From Prevotella sp. (GTDB taxonomy: Bacteria > Bacteroidota > Bacteroidia > Bacteroidales > Bacteroidaceae), in the NCBI GenBank assembly GCA_017458225.1, contig JAFTFX010000010.1, positions 1-36,868 of the forward strand: DNA of 36,868 bases, given 5' to 3'. Below are positions 1 through 8,458 of the stretch, in pieces; the first letter of the stretch is position 1, and the number at the start of each line of letters is the position of its first letter. The position numbers and the translations under genes are program-made. The notes beneath the pieces are model-generated. The model made no database searches and was not told the DNA's origin. It worked only from the letters and a program-made list of their open reading frames with translations.

Positions 1-98
1 ACAGGAGAATTGCATCCATACAGGCCAAAATCAACCGAAGGCCAAGGGAAAAACTAAACTTTCTCACACCAAATGAAGTCTTTTTCAAACATTATGCC

Positions 99-106
99 TA
101 ACTTTG
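99..106 (+). promoter_or_regulatory. Bacteroidota -7 element (TAACTTTG) for the first secreted protein
   Basis: TAACTTTG matches the Bacteroidota sigma-ABfr -7 consensus TANNTTTG. It lies about 80 bp before the ATG at 185, giving a leader of about 70 nt. No good TTTG is seen at the expected -33 spacing, only a T-rich stretch around 81-85, so the call rests on the -7 box. The first ~98 bases hold no gene that I can support. Confidence 0.55.
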
Positions 107-184
107 CACACAACTTGCACTTGCTGGTTGACTCTATACCTCTTCATAGAAATAGTTGTTTAAAGGATAATATTAACACACATC

Positions 185-1582
185 ATGTTTTTAAGATTAA
201 GTTTAATCATCCTTCCCCTTTTGCTACTTGGGGGGGGGAAGAGCACTATTCTTGCGCAAGCCACCTATCGTATCACCTACTATGTCAATGGGGTGAAGAA
301 CGTGGTTGAGCGTACTGAGGGCGAATCACTGAGCCTGACTTCTCCCAGTGCCTGCGGAACCATGCCGTTCTACAAGTGGTCAATGGCTAATAGTGCGGAG
401 AATCCAGTGTTTGTTTCCAACACGATGACGGTTACAGGCGATATGACGCTGTATGCCGTATATACGAAGACACCTGCGGATAGTTGCTATCAATTGGTTG
501 AAAGTGCATTGAGTGATTGGAGAGGAAAATTCTTAATAGCGAACAGTAATAACTTTGCAGATGGAACAAATGGCGATAAATTTATGTCAAACTCGGTTTC
601 TGGAAGTGCACATGTTTATGGGAAAAAAGTTGAGGTCGCTTGGGGGGATGGTTATTGTGTGACTTTTGAAGCTATTAATGACAATAATTTGTCTAAAGGT
701 TATATAATGAAAACTCTTGATGGAAAATATGCCTATGCTTATTACTATTCTAATTCTGAATTGAGAACTACCCCAGACAGGAGTACTGCATCGGATCATG
801 GAATTGTTTTTAGCTATAACTCTTCAACTGATGTAAAACTAACGATATATGACGGAAAGAAAAACGGCAGTTCACTATATTTTAATACAAGTGGCTATTT
901 TAGGTTTTATACGTCAACAACAAATAAGCCGATAAAACTCTACAAGCGCACGGTGACTCCTGCAGTTTATTCCCTTGGCCTTCCTGAAACGGTGACGATT
1001 ACGGATGCGAAGTATGCCACTTACGCAACCAACCGCGCGTTGGATTTCTCAGGAACGGGCATTACGGCCTATACTGCGAATGCCGATGGCTCTGTGGTAA
1101 GACTTTCGCCTGTGGAGGATGGTATCGTGCCGGCCAACACAGGTATTATTTTATATAAGGAGGAGGCTGGCGATGTGGAAGTACCTTTCGTGGTGACCGA
1201 CAAAGCTGCCTTGACGAATGAGCTGGTGGGAACATCCGAGCGTGTGCTGGTCTCGAAGACAGATGAAGGCCGCTATAACTATATCCTGCAGAAAAGCGGC
1301 GACAACGTGGTGTTCAACATGGCAAAAGAGGGTGGGGCGTATATGCCTGCCAATCGCGCCTATCTGAGCACGACGGTATGCGCTGCAGCGCGAATGACTG
1401 CCGTGTTTGGCGATGACGAGGAAACAAGCGGAATGGAGATGCCGTCGTCCTCGAAGCCGTCAGCGCCGGTCTACTACAATCTGAGCGGTCAGCAAGTGGA
1501 GCGTCCTCATGTGAAGGGCCTCTACATTGTTCGTCCTGCCGATGGCGACCAGCAAAAGAGTAAAACGATTTTTGTCAGATAA
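185..1582 (+). CDS. Secreted protein with InlB-like repeat and YNLSGQ...GLYIV C-terminal tail
   Basis: 465 residues. The N-terminus is a signal peptide with a long hydrophobic stretch (residues 5-15), three Gly and a likely cleavage after LAQA near residue 27. Residues 28-95 look like an InlB B-type repeat (TYYVNG..., then VTGDMTLYAVY). Residues about 100-250 form a module that I do not recognise. Residues about 265-425 resemble the matching part of the protein at 10017-11891 (IPANT, ANRAYL and FGD motifs). The last ~35 residues (YYNLSGQQ...GLYIV) are the tail common on exported Prevotella proteins and similar to a type IX secretion sorting domain, so export to the cell surface is inferred. 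A run of nine G encodes the Gly triplet of the signal peptide, and a one-base slip there would end the frame early. The middle of the gene is clearly more AT-rich than its 3' third. Function unknown; possibly an adhesin or glycan-binding protein. Confidence 0.8.
   Translation: MFLRLSLIILPLLLLGGGKSTILAQATYRITYYVNGVKNVVERTEGESLSLTSPSACGTMPFYKWSMANSAENPVFVSNTMTVTGDMTLYAVYTKTPADSCYQLVESALSDWRGKFLIANSNNFADGTNGDKFMSNSVSGSAHVYGKKVEVAWGDGYCVTFEAINDNNLSKGYIMKTLDGKYAYAYYYSNSELRTTPDRSTASDHGIVFSYNSSTDVKLTIYDGKKNGSSLYFNTSGYFRFYTSTTNKPIKLYKRTVTPAVYSLGLPETVTITDAKYATYATNRALDFSGTGITAYTANADGSVVRLSPVEDGIVPANTGIILYKEEAGDVEVPFVVTDKAALTNELVGTSERVLVSKTDEGRYNYILQKSGDNVVFNMAKEGGAYMPANRAYLSTTVCAAARMTAVFGDDEETSGMEMPSSSKPSAPVYYNLSGQQVERPHVKGLYIVRPADGDQQKSKTIFVR
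230..238 (+). repeat. Homopolymer tract G9 inside a signal-peptide codon run
   Basis: Nine consecutive G lie about 15 codons after the start of the secreted protein gene. The annotated frame needs this exact length modulo three. Loss or gain of one G moves translation into a frame that ends within about 75 bp or otherwise loses the mature protein. Such tracts are known contingency loci in other bacteria; a role in switching here is inference. Confidence 0.75.
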
Positions 1583-1596
1583 CGAACACAAGCAAC

Positions 1597-1779
1597 ATGG
1601 AAAACGATAAAAGAAACTACCTTCAGCCCTGCGTTGAAATGACAGAGATAGAAACCAAAAGCGTTCTGTTGGCAGGTACCAATGTAGGCATGTCAAACAT
1701 TCAAGCCACCACGAAGTCTACTGGCGGTGGCGATGAATACGATACCCTGTCGCGTGGCGGCAGCTGGGACGAAGACTAA
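1597..1779 (+). CDS. Small peptide, LLAG / LSRGG-WDED family
   Basis: 60 residues, starting 14 bp after the secreted protein gene and probably translated from the same mRNA. It has three parts: an N-terminal segment with Y..P (residues 8-11), a short hydrophobic motif LLAG (residues 24-27), and a Gly-rich linker leading to the acidic end LSRGGSWDED. The peptide at 11926-12099 has the same plan and the same end, and also follows a secreted protein with a G tract, so the pair is a repeated module. No signal peptide or membrane helix is seen. Similar short proteins are, from memory, common in Prevotella and have no known function. An accessory to export of the upstream protein, or a ribosomally made peptide, are both possible; neither is shown. 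Confidence 0.7.
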   Translation: MENDKRNYLQPCVEMTEIETKSVLLAGTNVGMSNIQATTKSTGGGDEYDTLSRGGSWDED

Positions 1780-1790
1780 ACATTGTGTGT

Positions 1791-1809
1791 TTGAAGATTA
1801 TCTCTTCAA
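1791..1809. terminator. Hairpin at the convergent ends of the small peptide and AraC genes
   Basis: TTGAAGA / TCTTCAA with a 5-nt loop spans the short gap and the last codons of the AraC gene. No T run follows on either strand, so it is a weak terminator candidate. Confidence 0.3.
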
Positions 1810-2697
1810 CTCCTCCCGATATTGTTTGGGCGACAGCCCTGTTTGCTGCTTGAAGAGTCGCGAGAAATAGTAGCTGTCGTCGAACCCCACCTTGTGGCAT
1901 ATTTGGTTGACGCGCATGCCAGTTGTCTGTAGCAGCTGGCATGCGCGCTCTATTTTCAGGCGGTTCAGGTAAGCCAGCGGACTCTGTCCGGTGTGCTGTC
2001 GGAAGAGCATGGAGAAATGCGAAGGTGAATAGCCGGTGTATCGTGCCATCTGTTCCAGTGTGAGCCGCCGTTCCAGATTCTCCTTCATGTAGTGGCAGGC
2101 AGCACCCATGATGTCGTCCATGGGTGGCGTGTCTTCGTCCTGTTGGCGATAGTGCCGCAGATAGCGCATGGAGGCCAGATAGTAGTGCAGCAGGCTCGAT
2201 GCATAGCGCAACGACTCGCGGTCGGTGCTGCGCTGCAGGGTGGCGAAGATCTCTTCGAACACATGCTGTCGCTCGCTGATGCGCGAGTTCAGTGCCGGTC
2301 GTATGTCTTGTGGCTGTTGCTGACCTTCGCTGTAGATGGCGGCATGCTGCCCCGTAAAGTGCAGCCAGTATATTGTCCAGGGCTGCTGGCTGTCGGCTCC
2401 GTAGGCATGGGGCACGCCTGGCGGTAGAATGAAATACTGGTTGGCACCTACCTCATACCGCGCTTTTCGCCCCTCGTCTTTTGGGGCCTGCACCTCATAC
2501 CATCCGTGCCCCTCCATGCAGTAGATGAGCACATACTGGTCAATAGGCTGCTGTCGCTCACGGAAATGACCGTCGGCACGGGGATAGTAGCCCATGTCGG
2601 TGATGTAGAGACTGCTGACCAGTGGGTCTTGCTGTTCCATCTCGATGGTCAGCCGGGGCAGTACGATGGCGCGTTCGCCAGTGAAGCCTTCTTTCAT
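1798..2697 (-). CDS. AraC-family transcriptional regulator with cupin-like N-terminus
   Basis: 299 residues. Residues about 30-150 look like an AraC-type cupin sensor (QYVLIYCMEGHGWYEV, ILPPGVPHAYGAD, TIYWLHFTG). The last ~100 residues hold two helix-turn-helix motifs: LTLEQMARYTGYSPSHFS...LFRQHTG, and NQICHKVGFDDSYYFSRLFK, which is the classic AraC signature. The gene is divergent from the sugar porter at 2830, with 132 bp between the starts and a clear promoter for each. This suggests that it senses a sugar and controls the porter and itself. The ATG at 2697 fits the promoter, leaving a leader of about 23 nt. The ligand cannot be told from sequence. Confidence 0.92.
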   Translation of the reverse strand: MKEGFTGERAIVLPRLTIEMEQQDPLVSSLYITDMGYYPRADGHFRERQQPIDQYVLIYCMEGHGWYEVQAPKDEGRKARYEVGANQYFILPPGVPHAYGADSQQPWTIYWLHFTGQHAAIYSEGQQQPQDIRPALNSRISERQHVFEEIFATLQRSTDRESLRYASSLLHYYLASMRYLRHYRQQDEDTPPMDDIMGAACHYMKENLERRLTLEQMARYTGYSPSHFSMLFRQHTGQSPLAYLNRLKIERACQLLQTTGMRVNQICHKVGFDDSYYFSRLFKQQTGLSPKQYREELKR

Positions 2698-2726
2698 GTC
2701 AGGATGTTAAAATGTGATTGACGGGG

Positions 2727-2757
2727 CAAAGATAGTAAGAATATCCATGAAATCAAA
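2727..2757 (-). promoter_or_regulatory. Promoter of the AraC regulator
   Basis: On the minus strand, TTTG (2757-2754), 19 bp, TATCTTTG (2734-2727) is a complete Bacteroidota promoter. Transcription should start near 2720, just before the ATG at 2697. Confidence 0.75.
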
Positions 2758-2791
2758 GAAAAAGTACATCTTTTTACTCAGAAGAATATAC

Positions 2792-2799
2792 TAATTTTG
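2792..2799 (+). promoter_or_regulatory. -7 element (TAATTTTG) of the sugar porter gene
   Basis: TAATTTTG lies 30 bp before the ATG at 2830. A T run at 2770-2775 lies near the -33 position. The 57 bp between this box and the divergent AraC -7 box is where a shared operator would be expected; no obvious dyad is seen there. Confidence 0.65.
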
Positions 2800-2829
2800 C
2801 AGCGGAAAACTTAAAAACAAACTATAAAT

Positions 2830-4125
2830 ATGAAACAGAGTAAAGCTTTCGTTTATTTTATCTGTATGGTCTCAGCTATGGGCGGCCTGCTCTTCGGCTA
2901 CGACTGGGTGGTCATTGGCGGTGCCAAGCCGTTCTATGAGCTGTTCTTCAATATCGCCGACGACCCGCTGATGCAGGGCGTGGCCATGACTACCGCCCTT
3001 GTTGGCTGTCTGGTGGGTGCAATGGTGGCTGGTGCACTGGCCGACCGCTACGGCCGCAAGCCGTTGCTCATGACATCGGCTGTGCTGTTCACGGTGAGTG
3101 CCGTTGCCACTGGTCTGTTCAACGACTTCACCTTGTTTAATATAGCTCGCTTCATCGGCGGCGTGGGCATCGGCGTGGCCTCGGCCTTGGCTCCGATGTA
3201 TATTGCCGAGGTGAGCCCTGCCGACATTCGCGGTCGCATGGTGTCGCTGAACCAGATGACCATTGTGCTGGGCATCCTCAGTGCGCAGATTGTCAATATG
3301 CTGCTGGCACGCGACACGTCAGTGGCTGAAAACATGACGTGGAACATGGAGTGGGGCTGGCGCTGGATGTTCTGGGCTGAGACACTGCCTGCAGCCCTGT
3401 TCCTCGTAATGAGTTTCTTCATTCCTGAGAGCCCGGTCTATCTGAAGATGAAGGCTGCGACGGTGTCGCAGCATACAGGACAGGAGGCTGGGTTGAAAGA
3501 GCTGTTCCAGCATAAGTATGGACGAGTGCTTCTTCTTGGCCTTGTTATTGCCGTGTTCCAGCAGTGGTGTGGCACCAATGTCATCTTCAACTATGCACAG
3601 GAGATTTTCGTGGGAGCCGGCTTCGATGTCGACGGCATGTTCATCAACATCGTCATTACGGGCATTGCCAATGTGGTGTTTACATTCGTGGCCCTCTACA
3701 CCATCGAGAAGTGGGGCCGCCGCACGTTGATGCTCATTGGTGCAGGCGGACTGGGACTCATCTACCTCGTGCTGGGCACCTGCTATTTCATGGGTATGAC
3801 GGGCGTGCTGATGGTGGCCCTTGTGGTGGCAGCCATCTCGGTCTATGCCATGACCCTTGGCCCTGTCACTTGGACGCTGTTGGCCGAGATCTTTCCCAAC
3901 CGTGTGCGCGGCATTGCCATGGCCACCTGCACGTTTGCCCTGTGGGTAGGCTGCTGCACGCTCACGTTCTCGTTCCCCTCCATGAATGCAGCCCTTGGCA
4001 GCAGCGGCACCTTCTGGATCTATAGCGCCATCTGCATCTGCGCCTTCCTCTTCCTCTTCAGAAACTGTCCTGAAACGAAGGGCAAGAGCCTGGAAGAACT
4101 GGAGCAGGAGTTGGTGAAACAGTAA
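2830..4125 (+). CDS. MFS sugar porter (XylE/GLUT-like proton symporter)
   Basis: 431 residues with about 12 hydrophobic segments. Sugar-porter marks in order are: GGLLFGYDW in TM1, DRYGRKPLL after TM2, RFIGGVGIG, PMYIAEVSPADIRGR, the cytoplasmic PESPVYL (usual form PESPRWL), QQWCGTN in TM7 in the place of QQxxGxN, EKWGRRTL in the second half, and PETKGKSLEELE at the C-terminus. It should carry a monosaccharide across the inner membrane with protons. The divergent AraC gene is the likely regulator. The substrate is unknown; xylose, arabinose, galactose and glucose are typical of the family. Confidence 0.93.
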   Translation: MKQSKAFVYFICMVSAMGGLLFGYDWVVIGGAKPFYELFFNIADDPLMQGVAMTTALVGCLVGAMVAGALADRYGRKPLLMTSAVLFTVSAVATGLFNDFTLFNIARFIGGVGIGVASALAPMYIAEVSPADIRGRMVSLNQMTIVLGILSAQIVNMLLARDTSVAENMTWNMEWGWRWMFWAETLPAALFLVMSFFIPESPVYLKMKAATVSQHTGQEAGLKELFQHKYGRVLLLGLVIAVFQQWCGTNVIFNYAQEIFVGAGFDVDGMFINIVITGIANVVFTFVALYTIEKWGRRTLMLIGAGGLGLIYLVLGTCYFMGMTGVLMVALVVAAISVYAMTLGPVTWTLLAEIFPNRVRGIAMATCTFALWVGCCTLTFSFPSMNAALGSSGTFWIYSAICICAFLFLFRNCPETKGKSLEELEQELVKQ

Positions 4126-4150
4126 AAAGGGGGGCGTTCCCCCTTTTTTT
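4126..4150. terminator. Bidirectional intrinsic terminator between convergent genes
   Basis: AAAGGGGG / CCCCCTTT with a 5-nt loop begins right after the porter stop codon. T7 follows on the plus strand, and an A run on the other side gives a T tail on the minus strand. It can end both the porter mRNA and the mRNA of the hybrid two-component gene. Confidence 0.88.
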
Positions 4151-4165
4151 ATTTCGCTATTACTA

Positions 4166-7100
4166 TCATATTTTCTTGTACTGCGCTGGGCTGACACCAT
4201 ACTTGGCCTTGAAGCAGCGAATGAAATAGGACGGGTTGTCTATGCCGACGGCATAGGCGACCTGGTTGACGTTCATGCGGCCTTCCTGTAGCAGTTTGGC
4301 AGCTGCTTGCATGCGCTCGTTGCGAATATAGTCGTTGGGCGAGAGGCCCATCACTTCGCGGCATTTCTTGTAGAACTGCGTGCGCCCCATGTTCATGGTC
4401 TGCATCAGCTCGTCCACATTGAAGTTCTTGTCGCTCATTCGTCGGGCTACGGTCTCCTGCAAACGGTCACGGAATTTCTTGTCGCCCATGTCGGTGAGGA
4501 TGGCATCGAAGGTCTCCGGTTCCTGTTTGATGGTCTCGATGATCTGGTGAATGGTGGTGGGGGCGGCAGTCGCCTCTTCGGCTTTATCCTCGGCAACCCG
4601 TTGCTTTTCGCTCTTCTCTATCAGTTTCACAATGAGTGACTGCAACACCCGTGCATTGCAGGGCTTTGTCAGATAGCCGTCGGCACCAGCCTCGATGCCT
4701 TTCACGTGGTGCTGGTTGTCGTTGAAGGCGGTGAGCAGGATGACGGGCACGTGGGCAGTAGTCTTGTTGGCTTTCAGTTGCCGGGTAATCTCGTAGCCGT
4801 CCATGCCAGGCAGCATCACGTCGCTGACCACCAGGTCGGGCACCTGCTGTAGTGCCAGTCTGAGTCCCTGTTCGCCATCGCCGGCCGTCGTCACGTGGAA
4901 GTAGGTGCCCACTTCGCTTTCCAGCTGGTTGGCCATGTCAGCATCGTCCTCTATGATGAGCACTCTCCGGTTGTTCATCGGGTCTTGCAGGGTGGGAAGC
5001 AACCCCTCGTTGGCGCTCGTTGCCTGTTCCTCTTCCTCTGTTTCTATGGCCTGTCCGTTGCCACGCTCACTTTCACTGTAGCTGTCGGCATCAGTGGGCA
5101 GGGTGAAGCGGAAGCGCACGCCGCCGTCTTCTGCATTTTCATAGACCAGACTGCCGTGGTGCAGTGTGGCCAGTTCGTGGGCTACGTATAGGCCGATGCC
5201 CATTCCGCCCTTGCTGACGTAGCCGTGCATGTAGGGTTTAAACAGTTGCTTCTGCTGTTCTGGGGTGAGCTGGCTGCCGCTGTTCTCCACTTCTATTGTC
5301 AACGAATCAACTATTTCTTCTCCACTCTCCTCTTTCTTTTCTCCACTAAAAACCCTGACGTTCACACTGCCTTTCTGCGGTGTGTATTTCACGGCATTCG
5401 ACAGCAGGTTGTAGACGATGGTCTCCACGGCCTGATGGTCGAACAGCATCTGGTAGTTCTTGGCAAAAGGCGTGAAGGTGTAGTTCAACTCTTTCTTGTT
5501 GGCCAGGTTCCAGAAGTCCATGTAGACAGCCCTCAGCATCTTCACAATGTCGCCCTCGGCCACGCTGAGCCTGCCTTCGCCCATGTTCAGTTTGCGGAAC
5601 TCCAGCAACTGGTTCACCAGTTTTAGCAGTCGGTTGGTGCCCCGTCTCACGCTGTGCAGCCATTGCTTCTCGGCAGTAGGCGAAGAACTGCCTTCCAGCT
5701 GTTCCACACCGTTCTCGATGATGCTTAGCGGTGTGCGGAACTCATGACTTATCTGGGTGAAGAAGTTCAGTCGGAATTCAGTCATGTTTCGTTCCAGATG
5801 CAGGTTCTCGCGCAGTCGCAGGGTGCGCAGGAACTGCCGTACGAAGAGCCCTGCAATCAGTGTTGCCAGTGCCAGATAGCACAGCCAGGCCCACCACGTG
5901 TTCCACCACGGCTGCCGTATTTCGAAGGTCAGCGTCTGCTCATCCGTCTCGATGTCCTTGCCTGCCATCATCTTCACGTGGAAGGTATAGTGGCCCGGTT
6001 GCAGTGCGTCGTAGGTGGCCTGTGTGTCGGTTCCTACGTTGCACCACGGCTTTTCGCGGCCTTCCAGATAGTAGGTGTAGACGGAAAGGCCTGCCTGTGA
6101 GTAGTCCATGTTGGAGAAGCCGATGCTGATCTTGTTCTGGTTGTGGGCAAACGACAACTGGCTGTTCAGGTCGAGCAGTGTGGAGTCTTCGATGCTGATG
6201 GCGGTGATTAGCGGAGCCTCGGTCTGCGGCTTTGGACGCTCCATCTGTGGCGACAGTCGCAGCAGTCCGTAGTTGGTGCCCAGCAGCAAGTTGCCGTCAG
6301 CTGCCAGTGCCGACGAGTTCTCAGAGTAGACATTGCTCTGCACGTCCTCGCCAAAGAAGAACCAGCGCACAATGTAGGTCTGTGCATCCCAGAGTGCCAG
6401 TCCGTCGTCGGTGCCTATCCACACGTTCTGTTGCGGATCAATCTCGATGGTGTTCACATTCCGTTTTTGCAGTCCCTGCCGGTCGGTAGGCTGGAAATAG
6501 TCCAGCTGTCCGTCGGCAGTCAGCTGGCAGCGCACGGCTCCGCCGTTGTTGGCTCCCGACCACACGCGGCCCTCGGCATCGGCCTTCAGACAGATAATCT
6601 CCGACTGGCAGAAGTTGCCGCGTTGCTTGCTGAAGTTCAGAAAGTCGTTGTCGGTAATCTGCCGTTTCCGCGTGTCAGCGACGTATAGCCCATCGTCGGT
6701 GCCCACCCATAACAACTGGTTGCAGTCTATGCAGAGCGAGTGCTGTCGCCGCTGATTGCGGTTCTGCGTCAGCAGTTGCGTAAACTCCATCGTTTCGGGC
6801 TGCAGCATCAGCAGACGGTCGCCCAGCGTGGCTATCCAGAGGCGGCCCTGTTGGTCTTCGGCTATGCTGTAGATGTTGTTGGCCGGACAGCCTTCCACTT
6901 TCTTCCCGTTCAAGAGCAGACCGCCGCCGCGTGTGCCTATCCAGGTGCGTCCGTGGCTGTCAACGAAATATTCGTAGGCCGTTGAGTGTATGTTGCCTTG
7001 CAGCGTCATGCGGTCATTGACGGTGTCGTAGTGATAGAGTGAACCGTCGCGATAGCTCACCAGAATGGTGCCGTCGCTGTCTTGGCGATATATCTTCCTG

Positions 7101-8416
7101 ACGAAGTTCGAGCGGTCCTTCAGGCGTTTATTGTCAGGGAAGACCATGTGCGAGGTGATGGCCGGCAGCGTGATCTTCGACAGGCCGATGAAGTCGCACG
7201 ACACCCAGAGCGTCTTGCTGCGCTCGAACGTCAGATCCAGAATATAGTCGGAGTGTATGAGCGGTCGTTCGTCTTCAGCCGTATAGTGACGGGCCACCCC
7301 TGTCGTGTTGTCGTAGATGTAGAGACCTTCGCCATAGACAGCTATGTAGTAGCGTTCGTTGGTTGGGCCCTTCGCGATGCGATAGCGCGGACGAATGCCT
7401 GCGTCTATCGATTTCTGTGAGAGCAGTGCCAGCCGGCGAGGAGTCTGCCTGTCAGCCGTCAGCAAGTACAGGCGGTTATCGTCGGCAGCCAGCCAGAGTG
7501 TCGCGTCGTCCTGAAAAATGGGGTAGGCCTGTCGCAGGCTGATGTCGGCTGGTGTGGTGATGAACTGTTCGTTGCTGAGGTCGAATGCCATGATGCCGTC
7601 GCGATGCATCAGCAGCCACAAGTTGTTCCATTGGGCATGATACCACACGGTGCCGTCTTTGGTCTGCTGGTTGCGAACCTGTTTCAGCACGTGCCCGTTG
7701 GTGTCGTAGACCACAACGCTCTTGTCGGTTCTGAGGGCATACGCCTTTCCCTGCCGGCACGTCACGGCTTCATAGCCCTGTGTGGTGTCCAAGTGTGCCA
7801 GTTGTCCGGCGGCTTTCAGTATAGCCAGTCCGCCCAGGGTGGGAATCCACAACTGGTGGAGCGAGTCTTCCCGCAGGGGTTGCACACGGTTGTGGTGCAG
7901 CTGTCCGTTGGCCACGTTGTAGTCGGTGGCTTTCAGCCGTCCGTCTTCCAGTCGCAGCAGTCGCAGTCCCCGGTCTTCGTCGTAGAGTGCTGTGTGGTGG
8001 CTGGATAGGAAGAAGTGACTGTAGCGGTCGTGAGCCAAGGCTGGCTGTTCGTAGGCAATGAAAGTGTTCCGTTGCAGGTCGTAGCAGGCCGTGCTGTTGT
8101 TGGTGGAGGTGATCCAGAGCAGACTTCGGCAGGTGTCCTCCCTGAGCTCGTTCACGTGCCCGTCTACGAGTGTGCAGCCCGGGTCTTCAGGGGCGAAGTT
8201 CACGAAGTGATAGCCATCGTAGCGGCTCAGTCCGTTCGAGGTGCCGAACCACAGGTAGCCCCGTTGGTCTTGCAGCATGCAGCGCACGGTGTTGCTCGAC
8301 AGCCCGTCGAGGGTTGACACGCGCGTACTATTATATGTATAGTCCTCTTTGGTCTCCGCAGGGGTGGCATGCCACAGCATCGCGGCTATCAGATAAAGTA
8401 GCAGAATTGGTCTCAT
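4166..8416 (-). CDS. Hybrid two-component system regulator (HTCS)
   Basis: 1416 residues, full length for the class. In order: signal peptide (1-20); two periplasmic seven-bladed propellers made of Reg_prop repeats (about 30-740, with units such as GYLWFGTSNGLSRYD); Y_Y_Y domain (about 760-835); one membrane segment (about 838-860); HisKA with FFTQISHEFRTPLS, phospho-acceptor near H891; HATPase with N box NLLSNAVKYTP and GGMGIGLYVAHEL; receiver with VVSDVMLPGMDG (D1199), LLTAF and TKP; and a C-terminal AraC-type DNA-binding domain (about 1315-1416). The ATPase G1 box reads ENSGSQL, weaker than DxGxG. Such proteins sense oligosaccharides in the periplasm and switch on nearby polysaccharide-use genes; the hydrolase genes at 12.5-18.1 kb are the nearest candidates. 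The gene lies 42 bp after the AAA ATPase gene, with no promoter of its own visible. Confidence 0.95.
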   Translation of the reverse strand: MRPILLLYLIAAMLWHATPAETKEDYTYNSTRVSTLDGLSSNTVRCMLQDQRGYLWFGTSNGLSRYDGYHFVNFAPEDPGCTLVDGHVNELREDTCRSLLWITSTNNSTACYDLQRNTFIAYEQPALAHDRYSHFFLSSHHTALYDEDRGLRLLRLEDGRLKATDYNVANGQLHHNRVQPLREDSLHQLWIPTLGGLAILKAAGQLAHLDTTQGYEAVTCRQGKAYALRTDKSVVVYDTNGHVLKQVRNQQTKDGTVWYHAQWNNLWLLMHRDGIMAFDLSNEQFITTPADISLRQAYPIFQDDATLWLAADDNRLYLLTADRQTPRRLALLSQKSIDAGIRPRYRIAKGPTNERYYIAVYGEGLYIYDNTTGVARHYTAEDERPLIHSDYILDLTFERSKTLWVSCDFIGLSKITLPAITSHMVFPDNKRLKDRSNFVRKIYRQDSDGTILVSYRDGSLYHYDTVNDRMTLQGNIHSTAYEYFVDSHGRTWIGTRGGGLLLNGKKVEGCPANNIYSIAEDQQGRLWIATLGDRLLMLQPETMEFTQLLTQNRNQRRQHSLCIDCNQLLWVGTDDGLYVADTRKRQITDNDFLNFSKQRGNFCQSEIICLKADAEGRVWSGANNGGAVRCQLTADGQLDYFQPTDRQGLQKRNVNTIEIDPQQNVWIGTDDGLALWDAQTYIVRWFFFGEDVQSNVYSENSSALAADGNLLLGTNYGLLRLSPQMERPKPQTEAPLITAISIEDSTLLDLNSQLSFAHNQNKISIGFSNMDYSQAGLSVYTYYLEGREKPWCNVGTDTQATYDALQPGHYTFHVKMMAGKDIETDEQTLTFEIRQPWWNTWWAWLCYLALATLIAGLFVRQFLRTLRLRENLHLERNMTEFRLNFFTQISHEFRTPLSIIENGVEQLEGSSSPTAEKQWLHSVRRGTNRLLKLVNQLLEFRKLNMGEGRLSVAEGDIVKMLRAVYMDFWNLANKKELNYTFTPFAKNYQMLFDHQAVETIVYNLLSNAVKYTPQKGSVNVRVFSGEKKEESGEEIVDSLTIEVENSGSQLTPEQQKQLFKPYMHGYVSKGGMGIGLYVAHELATLHHGSLVYENAEDGGVRFRFTLPTDADSYSESERGNGQAIETEEEEQATSANEGLLPTLQDPMNNRRVLIIEDDADMANQLESEVGTYFHVTTAGDGEQGLRLALQQVPDLVVSDVMLPGMDGYEITRQLKANKTTAHVPVILLTAFNDNQHHVKGIEAGADGYLTKPCNARVLQSLIVKLIEKSEKQRVAEDKAEEATAAPTTIHQIIETIKQEPETFDAILTDMGDKKFRDRLQETVARRMSDKNFNVDELMQTMNMGRTQFYKKCREVMGLSPNDYIRNERMQAAAKLLQEGRMNVNQVAYAVGIDNPSYFIRCFKAKYGVSPAQYKKI

Positions 8417-8458
8417 TATTTATGTGTTGTAGGTATGTTTTTAGCTTGAAGCGAAATG

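Noticed and set aside
73-309. 78-codon open frame before and over the first secreted gene
   Set aside because: It starts upstream of the promoter -7 box, has no signal peptide, and is only the alternate frame through the G9 tract.
3319-4200. 293-codon open frame on the minus strand across the sugar porter gene
   Set aside because: It lies opposite a clear MFS gene, is rich in His/Glu/Gly with no domain, and crosses the terminator. It is a shadow of GC-biased codons.
4166-8416. HTCS plus hydrolases as a complete polysaccharide utilization locus
   Set aside because: No SusC/SusD pair is present, and the TonB receptor at 24506 lacks the SusC N-terminal domain. I call the parts only.
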